Assembly: GCA_937899895.1 (NCBI GenBank)
Contig: CALBQR010000016.1
Coordinates: 1 to 9,553, forward strand
Source of the DNA: an uncultured Alistipes sp.
Lineage (GTDB): Bacteria > Bacteroidota > Bacteroidia > Bacteroidales > Rikenellaceae
DNA: 9,553 nucleotides
Reading direction: 5' to 3'
This document shows, piece by piece, positions 7,428 through 9,553 of this stretch. Every line of letters starts with the position of its first letter. Position 1 is the first letter of the stretch. Both the position numbers and the translations under genes were made by a program. The notes under the pieces were generated by a model. That model was not told the DNA's origin. It did no database searches and saw only the letters and a program-made list of their open reading frames with translations.

Positions 7428-7435
7428 CAAAGATA
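7428..7435 (-). promoter_or_regulatory. Putative -7 promoter element of the symporter gene
   Basis: The minus strand reads TATCTTTG, a perfect match to the Bacteroidetes -7 consensus TAnnTTTG. No TTTG is found 19-21 bases upstream, so the -33 element is weak or absent and an activator could be needed. The start site near 7421 would give an unusually long A/T-rich leader of about 120 bases. Within that leader CTGTAT/ATACAG (7326-7345) can form a small 6-bp hairpin. I recognise no riboswitch class there. Confidence 0.5.
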
Positions 7436-7485
7436 TGAATTTTTGGTGTAAAATTATATATCGTCCGCTTAAAAGAGTGTGTAAT

Positions 7486-7529
7486 TGGTTCTGTCGCTAA
7501 TTCTTACAACAAAAAACGCGATAGAATCA
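7486..7529. repeat. Inverted repeat between the divergent promoters
   Basis: TGGTTCTGTCGC (7486-7497) and GCGATAGAATCA (7518-7529) form an imperfect 12-bp inverted repeat with two G-T pairs and a 20-base A-rich spacer. It is 50-100 bases upstream of the symporter -7 element and 50-90 bases upstream of the nucleotidyltransferase promoter. It could be a regulator site shared by both genes or an RNA hairpin. No T-run follows it on either strand. The rest of the 7299-7671 gap is A/T-rich and shows no gene. Confidence 0.35.
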
Positions 7530-7576
7530 CATTGGAAGGCGATTCGATGCTTTATAATGATAATTTTTTGAGCTAA

Positions 7577-7609
7577 GTTGCGGAAATTCCGAAAGAAAGC
7601 GTACCTTTG
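7577..7609 (+). promoter_or_regulatory. Promoter of the nucleotidyltransferase gene
   Basis: TACCTTTG (7602-7609) matches the Bacteroidetes -7 consensus perfectly. GTTG (7577-7580) lies 21 bases upstream, a three-of-four match to TTTG. Transcription should begin near 7616, giving a leader of about 55 bases before the ATG at 7672. Confidence 0.7.
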
Positions 7610-7613
7610 CGGT

Positions 7614-7623
7614 CCCAATTGGG
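7614..7623. promoter_or_regulatory. Palindrome at the expected transcription start
   Basis: CCCAATTGGG is a perfect 10-bp palindrome spanning the start site predicted from the promoter at 7577-7609. A repressor bound here would block initiation. Equally, it may be a chance palindrome, since its arms are only five bases and it has no loop for an RNA hairpin. Confidence 0.25.
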
Positions 7624-7671
7624 GAGAGAATATTATTTAAGAAACTAATTTTAGAGAACGATAACGAGAGT

Positions 7672-8571
7672 ATGAAACCAACACTTTTGGTTATGGCCGC
7701 GGGTATGGGCTCGCGCTACGGAGGTCTGAAACAGCTGGACGCAGTGGGTCCCAGCGGTGAGACCATTATGGACTATTCGATTTATGACGCTATCCGTGCA
7801 GGTTTTGGTAAGGTCGTTTTTGTAATCCGCCACGATTTCGAGGAGGATTTCCGCCGTCAGATCTTGCCCAAGTACGAAAATCATATCCCTGTTGAGCTGG
7901 TATTCCAGTCGATCGACGCTCTGCCTGCGGGCTTCACTGCTCCCGAAGGCCGTACTAAACCTTGGGGCACGAACCACGCCGTAATGATGGGTGCAAGTGT
8001 GATCAACGAGCCCTTCTTGGTGATCAATGCCGATGATTTCTATGGCCGCGACAGCTTTGCTGTGATTGGCCGCGAGTTGATGCAGACCGAGGGTGAGGGT
8101 AACTATTGTATGGTCGGCTTCCGCGTGGGTAACACCCTCTCGGAGTCGGGTACCGTTTCGCGCGGTGTATGCTCGACCAACGACGAGGATATGCTTACGG
8201 GTATTGTCGAGCGTACCGACATCTGCCGCATTGATGGCAAGATCACCTTTACGGGCGACAATGGTTTTAAGGTTACTACCGACGAGCAGACCCACGTGTC
8301 GATGAATATGTGGGGCTTTACACCCGACTACTTCCGTTATTCGGAGGACTATTTCGTGGAGTATCTGCGCAACAATATCTCGAATCCGAAAGCCGAGTTC
8401 TATATCCCCCATATGGTCAATCATCTGATCACTACGGGCAAGGCTCGCGTGAAGGTGCTCGATACCACCTCGTCGTGGTTCGGCGTTACCTATGCCGAGG
8501 ATCGTGCAGGTGTAATCGAGAAATTGAGCGCGTTGGTTGAGGCCGGCGAGTATCCTGTGAGATTGTTCTAA
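7672..8571 (+). CDS. Sugar-nucleotidyltransferase-like protein
   Basis: The 299-residue product belongs to the nucleotidyltransferase (NTP_transferase, GT-A fold) superfamily, which joins a nucleoside triphosphate and a sugar phosphate to give an NDP-sugar and pyrophosphate. The N-terminal loop MAAGMGSRYGGLKQL (8-22) carries the G-x-G-x-R...K signature. KPWGTNHAVMMG (96-107) looks like the base/sugar-contacting segment. VINADDFYG (117-125) supplies the metal-binding aspartates. There is no left-handed beta-helix acyl- or acetyltransferase domain, so it is not a GlmU-type fusion. The actual sugar and nucleotide cannot be read from sequence. Related Bacteroidetes genes sometimes sit next to a small-molecule kinase, but here the next gene is a convergent peptidase, so context does not help. 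The start at 7672 follows a GAGAG stretch four bases away, a weak ribosome binding site. It is transcribed alone. Confidence 0.88.
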   Translation: MKPTLLVMAAGMGSRYGGLKQLDAVGPSGETIMDYSIYDAIRAGFGKVVFVIRHDFEEDFRRQILPKYENHIPVELVFQSIDALPAGFTAPEGRTKPWGTNHAVMMGASVINEPFLVINADDFYGRDSFAVIGRELMQTEGEGNYCMVGFRVGNTLSESGTVSRGVCSTNDEDMLTGIVERTDICRIDGKITFTGDNGFKVTTDEQTHVSMNMWGFTPDYFRYSEDYFVEYLRNNISNPKAEFYIPHMVNHLITTGKARVKVLDTTSSWFGVTYAEDRAGVIEKLSALVEAGEYPVRLF

Positions 8572-8590
8572 TTCACGATTAACAATTTAC

Positions 8591-8628
8591 AACAAAAAAA
8601 GCCACGCAACCGCGTGGCTTTTTTTGTT
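8591..8628. terminator. Bidirectional rho-independent terminator
   Basis: AACAAAAAAAGCCACGC (8591-8607) and GCGTGGCTTTTTTTGTT (8612-8628) are perfect 17-base complements with the four-base loop AACC. The core is a 7-bp G/C-rich stem flanked by an A-run on one side and a T-run on the other. It therefore works as a terminator in both directions. It sits between two convergent genes, 20 bases from each stop codon. Confidence 0.95.
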
Positions 8629-8648
8629 GCGAAAAACTCTCTCGCGGA

Positions 8649-9548
8649 TTAGTTGCGAGTAGGCAGGAACGAGTAGTTCTTCGAGTAGTTGAGCATCTGA
8701 TCAACGTAGCTATCTACGTACTCAACCTTAACATCGACGATCTTTTCGCCCTCCATAACGGGAACCAACTCTGGGTTGATGAACCCACCAAACGGCTCGA
8801 TGTTCAGAGCATTGTAACGCTCCAAAACCTCCTTGTGAAGTTCGGGATCGATCTTCACGCCGTAGTTCTCAACCAGAGCCTTGCCGGCCTCGAAGTCGCC
8901 CTCCGACTTGATGCGCTGCACCTCGTAGAGCATCTCACCGAACAACTCGCGCAGCTTGTCGAAGTCGTTGATAACCAGATAACGCTTGCCGTTCTCGGTA
9001 ACCCACTCGATTACATTGTCAGCCTGACCCTTCTCGTAGCACCACTCGGCAATCATCTTGCGGTTACGCATATGTGCCTCCTCGACATCCTTGCCGAACT
9101 CGATACGCGAGTACTGGGTCATCATACCATTAACGATGTAGCTTGCATACTGTGCCTTTGCAACGTCGAGCGAGGGGATCAGACCCAACTCAACGAGCTT
9201 CTCATCACCCAGATAGTACAGACCAAAGAGGTCGGCACGAGCCTCTTCGAGAGTCGAGCCATAGTTCTTCAACTCACCGCCCTTTGTGCCGGGAGCCAGC
9301 TGACCCGAACCGTGGCCGAGGCACTCGTGCAGGTCGGTATGCAGGTCGTCGGCCAGCTTGCCGTACTCCTTGACCAGCTTGGTGGCCTCGTATACCGTGG
9401 AGGCGTGGCTGTAGGTGATCTGGGTCTGCTTGTCGTAGAGACCGTTCTCCCCGGGCTTGAGGGTGGCCTTGCAGGAGGCCAGAGACAGGGCGCAGAGCAG
9501 GGCGGCGAGGGCGACCAAAATGGTCTTGCGGATGAATGAGGCTTTCAT
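8649..9548 (-). CDS. Dipeptidyl peptidase III (M49), N-terminal half missing, lipoprotein signal fused
   Basis: DPP III is a zinc enzyme that removes dipeptides from the N terminus of short peptides. From about residue 61 to the end (299) the sequence is the catalytic and C-terminal part of this family. HECLGH (74-79) supplies two zinc histidines and the catalytic Glu75. EEARAD (101-106) supplies the third ligand, Glu102, at the expected spacing. GSGQL and GFINPEL are also typical. Family members are about 550-900 residues (roughly 675 in Bacteroides), so some 300-400 N-terminal residues, including most of the peptide-binding lobe, are absent. In their place is a lipoprotein signal with lipobox LASC (Cys26), followed by residues 27-60 that I do not recognise as M49. 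Codons in the first 60 residues use TCC rather than TCG and almost only GCC for alanine, unlike the rest. A contig-end chimera is the likeliest explanation; a true truncated lipoprotein is possible. As drawn, activity is doubtful. Confidence 0.85.
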   Translation of the reverse strand: MKASFIRKTILVALAALLCALSLASCKATLKPGENGLYDKQTQITYSHASTVYEATKLVKEYGKLADDLHTDLHECLGHGSGQLAPGTKGGELKNYGSTLEEARADLFGLYYLGDEKLVELGLIPSLDVAKAQYASYIVNGMMTQYSRIEFGKDVEEAHMRNRKMIAEWCYEKGQADNVIEWVTENGKRYLVINDFDKLRELFGEMLYEVQRIKSEGDFEAGKALVENYGVKIDPELHKEVLERYNALNIEPFGGFINPELVPVMEGEKIVDVKVEYVDSYVDQMLNYSKNYSFLPTRN

Positions 9549-9553
9549 GGGAT

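Noticed and set aside
7299..7671. Search for a tRNA, small gene or known riboswitch in the largest gap
   Set aside because: No cloverleaf, TTCGA-type T-loop context or plausible coding frame is visible; only promoter elements and short inverted repeats could be supported.
7651..8424. A 257-codon minus-strand open frame
   Set aside because: It is antisense to the nucleotidyltransferase gene, whose motifs are clear, and it has no recognisable domain.
8835..9539. A 234-codon plus-strand open frame
   Set aside because: It is antisense to the DPP III segment; the leucine- and valine-rich translation is a shadow of the real gene.

Overview
The window looks like a chromosomal fragment of a Bacteroidales bacterium, most likely Alistipes or a close Rikenellaceae relative. 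The evidence is mixed. The promoters have the Bacteroidetes form (TAnnTTTG with an upstream TTTG or TTG), start codons follow A/T-rich leaders without a clear Shine-Dalgarno, serine is often TCG, and ribosomal protein bS16 carries a long alanine/glutamate-rich tail. The genus is an inference. The window may be a whole contig: it opens with a run of 11 G and closes at the start codon of an apparently chimeric gene.

Layout, left to right. Positions 1-157 hold no gene but three hairpins, the last being the terminator of ppdK. Pyruvate, phosphate dikinase (ppdK, minus strand) follows, with its own promoter. A strong terminator at 3048-3083 closes a minus-strand operon rpsP-rimM-mnmA, which joins ribosomal protein bS16, the 30S maturation factor RimM and the tRNA 2-thiouridylase MnmA. 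Its promoter is close to consensus and its leader starts with a hairpin. Upstream lies a second minus-strand pair: an AGCS-family sodium:amino-acid symporter followed after 29 bases by a small membrane-anchored protein of unknown function. A 373-base divergent intergenic region (7299-7671) carries promoters facing both ways and two inverted repeats. From it a sugar-nucleotidyltransferase-like gene is read rightward. It converges on a dipeptidyl peptidase III (family M49) gene, with a perfect 17-bp bidirectional terminator between them.

Most of this is housekeeping: carbon/pyrophosphate metabolism, ribosome assembly and tRNA modification, amino-acid uptake, sugar activation and peptide breakdown. 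I found no CRISPR array, tRNA, rRNA, insertion sequence, phage gene or defence system.

The most unusual item is the right-end gene. It has a lipoprotein signal and about 30-40 further residues, then runs straight into the zinc-binding half of an M49 peptidase, so the usual N-terminal half is missing. Codon choice shifts at about the same place, which suggests a chimeric contig end or, less likely, a real gene fusion.
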